Source: Linum tenue (taxonomy: Eukaryota > Streptophyta > Magnoliopsida > Malpighiales > Linaceae). From it: DNA of 64,000 nt. The notes below the pieces were generated by a model that was not told the DNA's origin, did no database searches, and saw nothing but the letters and a program-made list of their open reading frames with translations. The stretch lies in NCBI GenBank assembly GCA_946122785.1, contig CAMGYJ010000010.1, positions 31,785,608 through 31,849,607 of the forward strand, written 5' to 3'. Both the position numbers and the translations under genes were made by a program. How positions within the stretch are numbered: position 1 is the stretch's first letter; the number at the start of each line of letters is the position of its first letter. This document shows, one piece after another, positions 1-12,214 of the stretch.

Positions 1-540
1 TTGAGTCTAGATAAGGGGAAGATGCCACGTACGTGGGATGGATATCTGTCGGCTTTTGGAGTGAAACGCTGCAGTCGGATTAAAACCCCAGGTCCGCCTT
101 TTTGGAGTGAAAGATGAAACAGATCATTTCAATTAAAACAGTGATAAAATGACGTTTATGCCCTTTCGTGAATCACTCTGGTGGCTGGATGGAGAAAAGT
201 TTATGTCTGTTTCTCCTTTGTAGATGAGGTGGGAGAATTAGTGAGTAAGATTAAGTTTCCAACCCAAATGTAAAATAATATGCATTTGACATAGGATAAC
301 TATTTACATGTTCTCAAATCTACTAAATCAAATTAGTCATGTCTAAAAGCTATAGCAAGGTTTATTACTTTGTTATAGAGTATAGACAATATTTTAGTCA
401 CTAAATGTTACACTCCTAAATCATCATATGTAAACATTGTGATAATTAAATCGATAATTAATTAAACTCGTAAACCATCATATGTAAACATTGTGATAAG
501 CTTTCTCTCTTCTTTCTCCTAAAAAAATGAAAATACAAAA
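1..540. other. AT-rich intergenic, no gene seen
   Basis: I see no coding signature or transposon end here. The only structure is a 24-bp direct repeat at 422-445 and 476-499, described separately. Confidence 0.5.
422..499. repeat. Short direct repeat, 54-bp period
   Basis: The motif CATCATATGTAAACATTG, followed by TGATAA, occurs at 422 and again at 476. The 54-bp spacing suggests a small tandem duplication. No function is evident. Confidence 0.75.
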
Positions 541-599
541 TTTTCTGCTAATTTTTCTTTTCATAAATTAAAAACATCGAAATTTCCCACCATTTTCTC

Positions 600-1905
600 T
601 TCCGATGAATCAAAATCACCAAAACTTGAAGCACCAAATTTTCCTCTTCTTTTTTCCTCAAAAAGTTGAAAATATCAAAATTTCTCACTTCTTTCTCTTC
701 CTGTAAACCAAAGCACCAAAATTCCCCCTTCTTTCTATTCCCAAAACTTTTTTTTGAAGTAGTCAGTTCATTAAGTAGGCAAATGGGCCAGGTCCAAGCG
801 GAGAAAAAACAAGCAAGCAAAAACACAAATTTGGGGACTTAATACTCAAGGCCCACAAAGTCGTCGGAACCTAATAGGGCCCATAACCAAGGGCCAAAAC
901 ATAGTCTCAAGTTCCAAACCCTAGTAGACGCTGTCCCTCTGGATCTTCCCACCGCCGCTGGACGACACCACCTCTGCTGAAGACGCACCAACCACCCATC
1001 GATCAGAACCATCGAGGGACAAAGATCCGCCGACAACGCGTCATGCAAGAGAGCCGCCCGACATCAACCCAACCCGGAAGGAGGGCTGCTGACAGGAATC
1101 CACAAAAGCACCTCCCCGAACCGAACGACCAACAGCACCACACCAAATCGCGAGTATGCACCAGATCGATCTTCTGTCTTCAAAGCTCTCCAACCCGCGT
1201 CCAAGCCAAAGGCTCAAGCATCTCCAAAACACCAACCAGCAGGGTGAAACAACAAGGAGGTAGACGATGGGGAGGGGGAGGAGAAGACAAGCTGGTCGCA
1301 GAATGACCAGCCTCCTTTGCCACTTAGAATCGGTCATCTCCAGATCTGGTATCCAGATCGAAGGGGCAAAAGTCGAACCCACAAAGGGGCGAGGAAATAG
1401 TACCCACACTGGGGTGAAAGGAAGCCAAAAATGGCTGGATAGACAGAGGACAAAGATGCAGGGGAAAGGAAAAGAAAAATTGAAAAATGCTTAATAACAT
1501 GAAACAAACGGAAATGGAAAAGTCATGTGGCGGATGGCTGCTGCCGATGGAGCGTCGACAGCAGCCCCCATGGGAGGCCTGAAAAGGTGAACTAGAGAGA
1601 GGGCAGAGGAAAAGAAATAAGAGAGAGCTGAGAAAGTGATCCTACTATTATTCCCAAAACTTGAAGCACCAAATTTCTCTCTTTTTTTTCTCTAAAAATT
1701 GAAAACACCAATATTTCTCACTTTTTTCTCTTCCTATAAACCAAAACACCAAAACTCCCCCTTCTTTCTTTTCTTAAAAATTTAAGCACCAAATTTTCCT
1801 CTTTGTTTTTTCCCCAAAAAGTTGAAAACACCACAATTTTCATATATTTCTCTTCCTATAAACCAAAGCATCAAAACTCCCCCTTATTTCTTTCTCTTCT
1901 TTCTT
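600..1905. repeat. 120-bp tandem repeat array, split by an insertion
   Basis: A pyrimidine-rich unit containing GCACCAAATTTTCCTC, AAAAGTTGAAAA and CTCTTCCTATAAACCAAA recurs with a period of about 120 bp. Unit starts lie near 632, 1666 and 1786. A decayed unit lies upstream of 632 and another after 1905. The array is interrupted by the LINE-like insertion at 748-1649. With that insertion and one target duplication removed, the 120-bp register continues. Confidence 0.7.
748..1649 (-). mobile_element. Non-autonomous LINE-like retroelement
   Basis: The insert is flanked by an 11-13 bp direct repeat, ATTCCCAAAAC, at 737-747 and 1650-1660. On the minus strand it ends in an 8-A tail (T run at 748-755). 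Variable-length target duplication plus a terminal A tail is the hallmark of target-primed reverse transcription by LINEs or SINEs. At about 900 bp it is too long for a typical SINE. I see no reverse transcriptase or endonuclease motif, so it is probably a non-autonomous or internally deleted LINE. Open frames inside look like chance ORFs. Confidence 0.75.
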
Positions 1906-2037
1906 TTATTAAAAATACAAAATTTCAACTCAATATCATATTTTGAACTTTCCTTTATAAAATGAAAAAATATATTTACTTAGTCTTTACAACAAACAAA
2001 TTTCATTATGAAATTTTATATAATATAGTAATTATTC

Positions 2038-2309
2038 GGGTCAATCGGGCGGGTTACGGGTAGTCGGGTTCGGGCCAATCGAGTTAGGATTAATCGGGTT
2101 ATGGGTTTAATCGGGTTGCGGGTCAATCGAGTTTGGGTTAATCGTGATGCGGGTTATGGGTTAATCGGGTCACGGGTCAATCGGGTTGCGGGTCGTGCGA
2201 GTTGTGGGTCATTGACTTTTAGTCAATTCGGGTTGTGGTCGGGTTGCGGGTAGGGTTGGTCGGGTGGGTTAGTCGGGTCGGGTTCTATTTTAACACCTAT
2301 GGTTACTTG
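2038..2309. repeat. G-rich degenerate minisatellite
   Basis: About 250 bp of irregular units such as GGGTCAATCGGGTTGCGGGT, with dozens of GGG runs on the plus strand. The right edge, ending TATTTTAACACCTATGG, resembles the terminal region of plant hAT elements that begin TAGGTGTTAAAATA. I could not find a matching left end. It may be the subterminal repeat of a truncated hAT element. Confidence 0.55.
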
Positions 2310-2527
2310 TTCTGCAAGTAAGTAATACCTTTATTAGAATCACATTTATTTGTCTTATTATGCTTGAGTATACTGGGGACTCCATAAACCTTTTCAAATC
2401 GGTTGGCCAACCCTTTTTCTTGAAATTCCTCTTTTACTTTAAAACTTAATCTTTTGAAAACCCAGATCGTCACTCCAATATTCCTTAGAGACCAAGAAAT
2501 AGAGGAATGTCAGCTCAAATACCAAAA
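2310..2527 (-). mobile_element. Internal leader of a truncated gypsy copy
   Basis: Immediately left of the minus-strand LTR end (2528), the reverse complement reads TGGTATTTGAGCTGACAT, a decayed form of the tRNA-iMet primer site. Leader sequence follows that also occurs after the plus-strand LTR at 55721 (shared words include ATATTGGAGTGACGATCT). The LTR at 2528-5936 is therefore followed by a primer site on its left and preceded by pol on its right. This is the layout left by LTR-to-LTR recombination or a tandem insertion. Confidence 0.6.
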
Positions 2528-3760
2528 TGAAACAACTCGATCCTTTTGAAAAACCAAATTTATAACTCAAACCAAAAACCAGTTACTTCGGAGCAACCCA
2601 ACCCATGTTTACAAGTCAAAACTGAAAATCATCAATGATAATGCTTAAGATTCTCAAGTGAAATGCCCTAAAAACTTGTGTGACCTCAATCCAAAGCAAC
2701 AAAACACAAAATACATTACTTGAGTTTCCTAGTATACTCATAAGGACATGAAATAGAGACATATATGATAAAAGGTCCCATCTCGTTACCCTCATCCTTC
2801 TGACATCTTCAAGTTTGTCGCGGTTGCTCTCCTCGGGTAACCTCTTCTTGATGGGTACGTTCTCTTTCCCTCTCAATACCTGGTGAGTGAGAAGTGGGTA
2901 AGACTCGTCGTTACTTCCTAAGGCCTTTGCCCTAAGCAAAACCTTACTAACACATTATTAGAAATTCCTATCTTACATGAAAGTCGTTCTCGTTTTCATC
3001 CTTAATACCTTACTCCTTAAATCTCATGGAAGCTATATACTTCTATCTTAACTTATACACCTAAAACTAGGGTCCATCACGTTACGTATAATCGTCCGGT
3101 GTCCCTACCCTTAAGGCAATGATCTGCGTTATGTATCGTCGTCCAGTCCATGCCCGATCAACTATTGCGTTACATATCACCATCCAGTAGTGACCCAAAT
3201 CCTCGATCAACTGTTGTGTTACATATCGTTGTTCAGCAGTGATTCGACCATCTACCGCGTCCAGTATGGCCCAACCGCCTGAGGATTCATTACTTAACAT
3301 CATCTATACATTAGAAACATATGTTCTCATACATATCAAAACATATGCCTCCACCTTAAGTAGGCAGTGGGATGCCTCACACACATAATCGTGCATAACT
3401 GACATTAACTAGCATTGCTTAAAATAAAAGCATAAAGTAAAAGACATACGATTGCGATATTACCCCCTTTACACTCACCTCGTAAAGATGACTCATCGAT
3501 TCCTTACTTGAAGAAATCCCTCCTTAGTCGAATTACCTCGGGAAACCTATTAATAAGAATTTCATTTTCTTAGACGACCTTTCTTGATGTAAAATCCTTT
3601 TTATCTACCAGAACACTCTCTCCTCAAAGTCCCATCCCCGAACATCACTTAACCTCCTTCAAAAAAAATTCTAGAAATACTCTCTTCATAAACCGACCCT
3701 TTTTATAATTAATTTCGTCTTGGGAGAATTTTGCACCTAACTTGAACCTCTTTAAAAATT

Positions 3761-4255
3761 GGGTTATAGGTATAATATGCCCCTCTACTATGACGTTTTA
3801 TCAAACATGCCCCTTTACTATTTTTTACATCAAACATGCCCCTATACTTTTTAAAAATTATCAAACATGCACTTTTGTTAAAATTTTCATCCAAAAACCG
3901 TTAACCAACGCCGAAATTTGGTTTCGGCGACACAAATGTCTAAAATATTCCTAATAATTTCACTTTAGAATATTTCGGTTCTTTTGTATAGCCAAATAAT
4001 TCAAATAATTTCACTTTGAAGAGACCCAGAAAAATAAAACGGGGGACAAAACTGATATTTTTCCTCCCATTTGTCGATGTTGGGTCGTTTAAATATCGGT
4101 TCAACCATGATTGAAATTTTTTTCTGTGGAAATTTTAGCAGAAGGGCATGTTTGATAATTTTTTCAAAGTACAGGGGCATGTTTGATGTAAAAAATAGTA
4201 GAGGGGCATGTTTGATAAAACGTCATAGTAGAGGGGTATATTATACCTACAACCC
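3761..4255. mobile_element. Foldback Mutator-like MITE, 9-bp TSD
   Basis: The 9-bp direct repeat TTAAAAATT occurs at 3752-3760 and 4256-4264. Between the copies, the ends are inverted repeats about 150 bp long (left GGGTTATAGGTATAATATGC, with the matching reverse complement at right). Each arm contains CATGCCCCT spacers at about 30-bp intervals. A 9-bp TSD with long terminal inverted repeats is diagnostic of Mutator-type elements. No transposase is encoded. Confidence 0.85.
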
Positions 4256-4265
4256 TTAAAAATTC

Positions 4266-5850
4266 AGATAATAATTTTCCATGTCGGTCATGAGATCATA
4301 TATCCTTGAAAATAATCAAATCTTGAAAAACACCTCAGTATTATTTTTATTTAATTAAAATCAACATTCATCCATTTTCTAAAAATAGTAATTCATCTTC
4401 CAAAATTCCAATTTAAATCATAACATCTCCTAGAATTTTTTCAATATATAAAATGGCTAAATCCAGAAAAAACCACCTGTATTCTAGAAATTTCTTGTTG
4501 CTTTAGTGGATACCCAAAATCTGTCACTAAAAGTATGTAAAAACCGTTGCTAAAATCCAGAATTGCACTCTCACGAAAAAATTACTAAATCTACCCGAAG
4601 GGGTTGAGTTCCCTTACCTCTAGACGAGCCTAGGACTAGATCGGATGGCATGGGACATTGATCTCCTCGTCGATCGATGTTCGAACCATCTAACGTTATC
4701 GCAAACGCTATAATACAAAAATATGAGTTTTGGATTAGAGTATCGATGAATTGAGTTTAGAATCACGAAAGGATTCGTGATCCTTACCTAGGAACACGAA
4801 AGGGATGGGGTCGGGAAACAGGGAGGCGACGGTGGAGGGGGGGGGGGGGGAACTGGCGCTCCCTTTTCTCTTTCTTCTTCTCGCTCGCGCTGAGGTAAAA
4901 GAATGGGGCGGCGGGGGTTTAATTTCGTGTGGGAGACAAGTTTGCTGCTGGGGAAAAAAATGGAAGAGGTTTGGAAATTTGGGGCCAATCGGCCCTTTTG
5001 GCCTAGTTGTGCAAGTATTTTTTTAATTAATAATAATAGTTATTATTACTATGTCGATCATGAGAACATATATCTGTCAAAATTATGAAATCCTAAAAAA
5101 CACCTCGGCATGATTTTTATTTAATAAAAATCAACATTCTACCAATTTCTAAAAATAGTAATTCATATTCAAAAATTTCCAATTTAAATCAAAGGCATAT
5201 CCTAGACCTCTTTCAATTTATAAATTTACTAAATCCAGAAAAAACTATCTTCAAAGATTCGAAACCATTTAAACATCTTAAAACACGTTTTTGGAAATTT
5301 CCTGCAACTTTAGTGACTACCCAAAATATGTCACCAAAAGCCTGTAAATTTCGTCGCCAAACCCAAAATTACACACTCACCAAAAAATCACTAAATCGAT
5401 CAATCTAACCCGAAGGGGTCGAGTTCTCTTATCTCTAGACGAGCCTAGGACTAGATTGGATAGCTTAGGACGTTAATATCCTCGTTGATCGATGTTCGAA
5501 CCTTCAAACATTACCGCAATCGCTATAATACAAAAATATGAATTTTAGATTAGACTATTGATTAATCGAGTTTAGATTCGCGAAAGGATTCGTGATCCTT
5601 GCCTAGGAACACGAAAGGGATGGGGTCGGGCTAGGAAAACAGGGAGGCGGCGAGAAGGGGGAGGGGGGTAACCAGCGCTCCCTTTTCTCCTTCTTCTTCT
5701 CACACTAGGGAAAAGGAATGGGGCCGCGGGGGTTTAATTTCGTGGAGAGGGAAGTTTGCTGCTGGGGAATAAAGGGTTTGGGAGATTTGGGGCTGCTCGG
5801 CCAATAAGTATTTTTTAATTAATAATAATAGTTATTATTATTACTAATCC
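4266..5850. repeat. Tandem duplication inside gypsy LTR copy a
   Basis: Segments of about 4266-5050 and 5051-5850 align colinearly with an offset near 814 bp. For example, GAAGGGGT(T/C)GAGTT starts at 4598 and at 5412, and ATTCGTGATCCTT recurs in both. Both copies end in the same AATTAATAATAATAGTTATT stretch. Several percent divergence indicates an old duplication. A homopolymer of 12 or more G lies near 4840 in the first copy. Confidence 0.75.
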
Positions 5851-5936
5851 ACGATCGCAATCCTTCGTATGTAACCGTCAAACCAACCGATCCTTTATTA
5901 TGGTCGAACCCAAATCTAAAATATCGGAGTGCTACA

Positions 5937-8714
5937 TTTCCTCCACCCTTAAAACAGTTTCACCCCCAAAATTGGAACTGTACGATAGGAACTGGAAAGA
6001 TAACTACTTGAACTCAAACTTATGGTGTTTGACTGAAACTTCTCGGCTAGGATATATCATTTCCCTCCCCCTTAATAAAATTTTGACCTCGAAATTGATA
6101 GAAAAAAGGTGGAGACACAGTCCTTTCACTATCTGTAGTAATACATAGATCCATCACTCAAATAATTCAGGGCACTACTCTCATGTTTCTCTCTGTCTCC
6201 CAAGTGGCAGCTTCGCTGCCCTAATTTCTCCAAATCACCTTCACGATGGCTATCTTCTTCCTTCTAACCTCCTTTCTCATGCCTAACCACAATCTGAACT
6301 GGTACCTCCTTAGAGGTCAAGTCATCCTCAAACTGGATATCCTCATGCCTGATTACATTATCGGGGTTGGACCGATATGACCTTAGCATGCTGACATGGA
6401 AGACGTTAGGGTCCTCAACAAGCTAGGAGGTAAGGCTACCCGATAGGCTAGTGGTCCAACACGCTCCAACACCTCGTATGACCCAATGTACCTAGGGGTA
6501 AGCTTTCCCTTCTTACCAAACCTCATCACTCCCTTCTAAGGAGACACCTTCAGGAAAACCCGATCACCAATTTCATATTGACGAGGGACTCCAGGCCTCT
6601 CGACATTACTCTTCTTTCAGTCCTAAGCCGCCTTCAAGTTCTTACGGATCGCTTCTATCTTTTCTACGGCCTTTTGCATCATCTCGAGGCCCTCCAACTG
6701 TCTCACTCCTTCGGCATCCCAATACAACGGAGTGCGACACTTTCTCCCATATAGAACCTCATATGGAGCTGCCTGTATTGAGCTATGATACTGATTATTA
6801 TAAGCAAACTCCATAAGAGGTAGGTGCTCATCCCAAGTAGGGATGGCAACAAAACCTGAACCCACGGGTACCCTACCCAGCCCAACTCAGTCAGCGTGGG
6901 TAAAACCCGCTTTGACGGGTTTTAGGCCAGGTTTGGGTTTAAACCCGTACACTATTTACCGGGCTGGGTTTGGATTTAGGGGTACCCTCCCACATTTATT
7001 TTATCGCGCTACTCTCCCCAAACCCTACCCTAATTCTAATTTCCTCCAATCTAACTCTCACTAAACTTATTCCTTGTGATTTTATTTAGTCTAATTGTAA
7101 TATGTTTGAATTTTCTAGAATGGTGTTTTATGTATCGATAATTTTCATGGGGAAATTGATATTTGAATTTTATTTTGATAGGAACTTGTTATTGTAAATT
7201 TTATACCACAAAAACCTATGGGTACCCATGAAGCCGCGGATACCTAACGGGTTGGGTTGGGTTTGAGTTTTTCAAACCCAGTGGGTTTTACCCCAGTTTT
7301 TTTAAGGATAAACCCATGGATTTGGCAAAACCCGACTCATTGCCATCCCTAATACCAAGCTCCTTACATAATTAGAACGTAAGCTCTCAATAAGTCCTCA
7401 AGTGTCTGGATCGTTCTCTCTTACTGCCCATCAGTCTGGGGGTGGTATGCAGTAGAGAAATGCACCTTGGTGCCATTGGCTTTCTGGTAACTGACCCATA
7501 ATCGTGATGTGAAGCTAGGATCACGATAAGATACGATGCTAAGTGGGACACCATGCAGCGTGACAATCTCTCTTACAATAATCGAGCCAGCTCCTCCATT
7601 CCCGGTTTGAATTTGATAGGTATGAAATGAGCCACTTTGAGAAGCGATCAATGATCACCCAGACACTATCATTACCCCTTGGGGTCCTCGGCAAACCATA
7701 CACAAATCCATAGTGACCTTCTCCCATGTCCACTGCGGGATTTTTAGGAGTAAGTGTTCCATGACTGGGGCTTGATGCTAAACTTTAATCATCTGACACT
7801 CCAAGCATTGATAGACGTGAGCTGCCACTCCCTTCTTCATGCCTGGCCACTAATAATGTTCCTTAAGGGTACGATACATCTTGGTTGCCACGGGATGTAT
7901 CACAGAGGGGGCAAAATGAGCCTCATCTAGTATGTCCTTCCTCAACTTGTCAATGTCAGGTACACAAAGCCTCCCCCGAAACGTCAACACTCCATCCACC
8001 AGCTCAAACTTTGTATCCTTCCCCTCTAATACCTGCTTCCGATACTTTTCAAACTCCACATCACCCTTGCTTGTCCTTGATTCACTCCTGAAGCATGGGA
8101 TGAATCTTTAGAGTTGCTAATAACTTCGTCGCCTCCTCTACCTCTAACTTCACATTCATGGCTCTCAAAGAGACCAACTCCGATAGAGGGCTCTCCCTCT
8201 TCCGACTAGAGCATCAGCCACCACATTAGCCTTACCAAGGTGATCCTTGATGGTGCAGTCATAGTCGCTGAGAATATCTATCCACCTCCTTTGCCTCATA
8301 TGCAACTCCTTCTGATCAGTCAAGTGCCGGAGACTCTTATGATCAGTGTAAATGGTAAAAGTCTACCCATGGAGGTAATGCCTCCACAACTTCAAGGCAA
8401 ACACTACTGCTGCCAACTCCAAATCATGGGTGGGGTAGTTCACCTTACGAGGTCGTAACTGCCTCGAGGAATAAGCAATTACTTTCTTGTCCTGTATCAC
8501 TACACAACCTAGTCCATGATAGGAGGCATCACTATAAATGGAATGCTCCCCACCACTGGTTGGTAATGCCAACAGTGATGTCGACGATAGCTTTTCCTTC
8601 AATAGCTTGAAGGCTGTTTGACACTTTTCATCCCATAAAAATGACTTTCCCTTTTGTAATAGTTGTGTCATAGGCCTGGCAATGTTGGAGAAACCTTCCA
8701 CAAACCTCCACTAC
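5937..8714 (-). pseudogene. Ty3/gypsy pol remnant (RT/RNase H, integrase, chromodomain-like end)
   Basis: Reading leftward on the minus strand, 8701-8363 encodes the RT-RNase H junction ([13 protein letters not shown], ending [22 protein letters not shown]). Next comes the integrase zinc-binding region (about 8059-7850) and the integrase core (7733-7421, with AYHPQTDGQ). The integrase C-terminus (6865-6623, DEHLPLMEFAYNN) and a short C-terminal segment to about 6170 (KGKLTPRYIG, then a GSEAATWE chromodomain-like end) follow. Stops and frameshifts are frequent, and RT palm motifs are missing beyond 8714. A polypurine stretch (GGGTGGAGGAAA) abuts the LTR start at 5936. A hAT element interrupts the integrase. 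This resembles a Tekay/Del-type chromovirus and is inactive. Confidence 0.8.
6838..7351. mobile_element. Non-autonomous hAT element inside gypsy integrase
   Basis: The ends TAGGGATGGCAA and TTGCCATCCCTA are inverted repeats. They are flanked by the 8-bp direct repeats ATCCCAAG (6830-6837) and ATACCAAG (7352-7359), one mismatch apart. Removing the insert and one repeat rejoins the integrase frame around the WDEHLPL motif. The subterminal regions hold many ACCCG/CGGGT words typical of hAT MITEs. No transposase is present. Confidence 0.88.
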
Positions 8715-9296
8715 AGCCGTGAGCATAAAAAAAAAGAGAAATCATCAAGTTCCAGCGCTAGAGCGAGAGACGGAATGCAGAGAAATCCAGGTGACTGACG
8801 ATGGGACGACGACTTGGAAGGGATTTTCAATTTTTCAAGATGGTGAACTGGGGGATGGTTTTTAATGAGGAAGACGATGACGGGACATGGCTTGTTTGGC
8901 TGTTCCAATCACCACAAATGGCTTTGATATGAACTCCAAGATAAAACTGTCCTCACTCCTGTCTATGTTAGTTTGGAGAAGGATTTTCGTTTATGATTTT
9001 AGTTGAGGAAGAGATGAAACGAAGTTGGAGGAATCATTATCAACAATATAAAGTTTGGGTGATTAAAAGACATTAAGTACTTTAGTATAAAACGTAAAAG
9101 AGTGTCGCGGGACTATAATGCATGTATATAATTTTAATCGGACAAGTTTGTAATTATCATTTTTAATTAATAATTAATTTTTTATTTGAATTAATAATGT
9201 ACGTTCTATTAGATCAACGGTGTAGAAAATCTGGAGCATAGTATGTGTCAAGAGCATACGAGTGTGACCCATATATATATATATATATATATATAT
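8715..9296. other. Intergenic, decayed repeat, no gene seen
   Basis: Sequence similarity to pol ends at about 8714. The remainder has no coding signal I recognise. A (TA)n run of about 26 bp lies at 9271-9296. Confidence 0.4.
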
Positions 9297-9702
9297 GGAC
9301 CATTCTATCGTACCCCGGGTAAAATCCGGGGTATGTCGTACATTGAGTAAGAAAAAGATATCTAGACCTTGAATTGACCGGAGTTTGGCATTTGGAACTA
9401 TTCTCAAACTCTTAAATATTAAAATCTATGTCTTAGTTCTATAAATCTCATACACGAAGATCAATTTATTGAGAAACAAAAATTGACGGTCATGATTCGT
9501 TGAAATATATGCATAAAATTACATGCACAATCTTAGGGGTTAGGCTCTATGATCTAGAAAACTAAGATCTAGGGTTCACCCATCAAGGGTTAGGGTATAG
9601 TATCATGCCCAGAAATGCGGTTAATTTGAGTTCTAGATAGTGTTTTCTTACTTAGGGTATGTCGTACCCTAGATTTCACCCAAGGTACAATAGAAACCGC
9701 CA
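9297..9702. mobile_element. Imperfect foldback element (probable MITE)
   Basis: The left end (GGACCATTCTATCGTACC, followed by GGGT-AAATCC-GGGTATGTCGTAC and AGTAAGAAAA) is repeated as an imperfect reverse complement at the right end. Similarity is roughly three-quarters over about 60 bp. The insertion is bordered by TA-rich DNA, so the target duplication cannot be read. Superfamily is not assigned. Confidence 0.55.
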
Positions 9703-12063
9703 TATATGGATATAATAAATTACAAGGTTAATTCTTAGTGAAGTATAAACTTTTGTTTAACAAAAAAAATATATGAATCAAGGTTCATGAAATTTTTTTG
9801 CAAGTCGTTGTCAATCAATAATCTTAATTTATATCCATATGCAAAATCTAGATAAGACACTAATATTATAAATAACAGTTTATGAGATATGGAAATCAAG
9901 CTTAATATTACAGAAAATGAAACGTTGGTGGGTCGAATTGGGGGGAATTTTTCCTTATTAGATTTTCATTTTGGTAGAGACATGCATATTGTAGAGGGAA
10001 AGTAAACTGAGAAGAACGAAAAGTAGGGAGGGAAACATTGGAGAAGTGAAAAGTTGAATGAAGATATCAAAATGAGAGGGGGGAGTTTCCACCTAAATGA
10101 AAACTAGCACTGGGCCTGCCCCGTTGGGCGGGTAACCTATAATCATATTATTTGATAAAAGTTTAAATATAAACCCAGCTGAAATTAGTTCTTTTGTTTT
10201 TGTAACTTTTGTAATAAAATGGTGTTTGAACAAAATTTTAGCACCAAAAAATGTGTTTATTAATACCTATGAAAGTTTCATCTAAAAATGGTTGTATGGA
10301 AGTGTTTATGGGATAAGCTGAAATTAAACTTTCCTTGCGGATAGATCCACTCAATGTTTATTATGAAGATGAATTAAAAGAATTGATTTGTAATTTTACA
10401 AACAATAATAATAAGCAATAACATTTCTAATGTGTTCATAAATGTTATATCAAATGAACGGTAAAAAAATAATGGGAAATAAATACTTGGGCCACCAATC
10501 CAATAGTCTGATTGATTTTCATTCCACAGAAGAATGAGTCAATACTTCAGCCACCAGATTGAATGACCGGGGTAAGTGGAACCAAGGTCGAAGCCTGTAA
10601 CTGTCCTTACCAACAATCGAACGACTTCCTTCCGGCTTCAAATCCTATCCCAGATTCTCAATAGTTCTGCTTCATCTTCCCCGGGTTCTCCAGTGATGTC
10701 TTCCAATACTTTAGCTTCATTTTGGCTACATAACCCTTGGCTGCAAATTGCATAAACCAACGCTCATATCAACCTCTGCTTATAGCTTATAGTCTGATCC
10801 CCTTTGCGCTTCAAGGTACTCGTACAACTAGCAAACTGAACATGATAGTTATAATAATGAGATGAAAGCTGCAAGGAAATCATAGGAAGGTGTATTTTGT
10901 TCCTTACATTAAGTCACCAAATTATACTTACAATATAATAAGAGGAGGAGAATTTTTTTTTTTGCCAGAAGCTCACTTGTATTACCAAGAAAAATAGATA
11001 CCAATATTTAGAATTCATGCTTGTTGAAGACGTTATCCATAAATTATTAAGAAAAGTACTGAAAATATCGGCTGATGAAGTTAAATACCAACAACTTGTA
11101 AAAAAATCTTCAACAGAATAAATGTACATAACATATATAGTCATTGACAGTAAAATTTTCCATTTAAATTGACTTGAAAACGAACTTAAATAAGATAAAC
11201 ATGCACTCTATTCATAACAAATCAAAAATAATATGAAAAAGAACTTTGATGAATGGTTTTTCCTACTATGGTGCTTTCAAAGCAGGAGATATACACAAAC
11301 ATAAGGTGACACTATGAAAACACTCAATTAAATTTTGGGGATAAGGTTCGATGTAAAATTATTTCTTTGTGCAAATATACATGTCGACCATATCATATCT
11401 ATCTCCAACTATTTAAATTTCCCCATTTAAATCATGGGGAAGTTTCTAACCATATATTCTTGATCTTTAGGATGATTCCAAGTTTCTAACCATATACAAC
11501 CTTCACAGTTGACCCAAATTCTAAAATCCTCAATCACCAAGCCATTCATAAAAGTGCCATGTAAAATAGAAAAATACTAATTAAGCAACAACATATACAA
11601 ATTCAAGTGAAAATATATTTTTCTACCTACAACTTTCTGCTTTTATTTGATACTCTTCCTCTGCATTTTAGGGGTGGTTTGCATTTTGGATTTGAGGGAT
11701 GGATTAGGGCACAAATCCATGATCATTATGGATTTAATAGAAATTCATTAATTGCTCTATCATTTTTTGGATCAAATTTGTGGGGCCTTGGATTTTTACG
11801 TCCAACTCCGAGTGTTTAATGGACTTGTGAATCTCATATATCCTCATGAAATTTTAATATTCCAAGGTTGCTCTTACTTTTAGATATTAAACATGTTAAT
11901 TAATTAATTAACAACAAATCATTAATATAATTATTTAATTAATCCGTGAATATGAGTTAGATTTTCTGTTACCTTTCTTGTGTTCTAATATTTTCCTTCT
12001 TGCTGTTACTAAATTGGTATTACCTTTATAAAAAAAAATAACTGACATATGTTACGTTAAAGT
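9703..12063. other. AT-rich intergenic, possible gene relic
   Basis: No intact gene is visible. On the minus strand near 10640-10740 there is an open stretch reading NEAKVLEDITGEPGEDEAEL, followed by a stop. It looks exon-like in composition, but I cannot assign a family. Around 11660-11820 a plus-strand open frame (about 70 codons) has no recognisable features. Confidence 0.35.
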
Positions 12064-12214
12064 CGGAATTTCTCTGTTTATTACTAATAGATATAATAAT
12101 AACTATTATTATTATTATTATTACTAATCTATGGTCGCAATCCTTCGTGCATAACCGTCAAACGAACTGATCTTTTATCATGGGCGAACCCAAATCTAAA
12201 ATATCGGAGTGTTA
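12064..12214 (-). mobile_element. Gypsy LTR fragment (start of LTR)
   Basis: The sequence matches the terminal 100 or so bases of gypsy LTR copy a (compare 5840-5936). Shared words include GTCGCAATCCTTCGT, TAACCGTCAAAC and AACCCAAATCTAAAATATCGG. A TTA-repeat leader precedes them in both copies. Only the LTR start is present. Confidence 0.7.

Larger units (their letters stand above)
2528..5936 (-). mobile_element. Long LTR of Ty3/gypsy family (copy a)
   Basis: On the minus strand the LTR starts TGTAGCACTCCGATATTTTAG and ends CGAGTTGTTTCA. It is homologous along most of its length to the plus-strand LTR at 53179-55717 and the minus-strand LTR at 56842-62606. It is enlarged by a Mutator-type element (3761-4255) and a tandem duplication of about 800 bp (4266-5850). 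Minus-strand gypsy pol lies directly to its right. Repeated segments around 3075-3250 contain CGTTACATATCRYCRTCCAG. Confidence 0.7.

Noticed and set aside
4805..5088. Overlapping short ORFs around the poly-G run
   Set aside because: They lie within gypsy LTR sequence, and no frame is conserved between the duplicated segments.
10640..10740. Possible coding exon on the minus strand (NEAKVLEDITGEPGEDEAEL)
   Set aside because: Too short, followed by a stop, with no flanking exons that I could join; kept only as a note in the intergenic entry.
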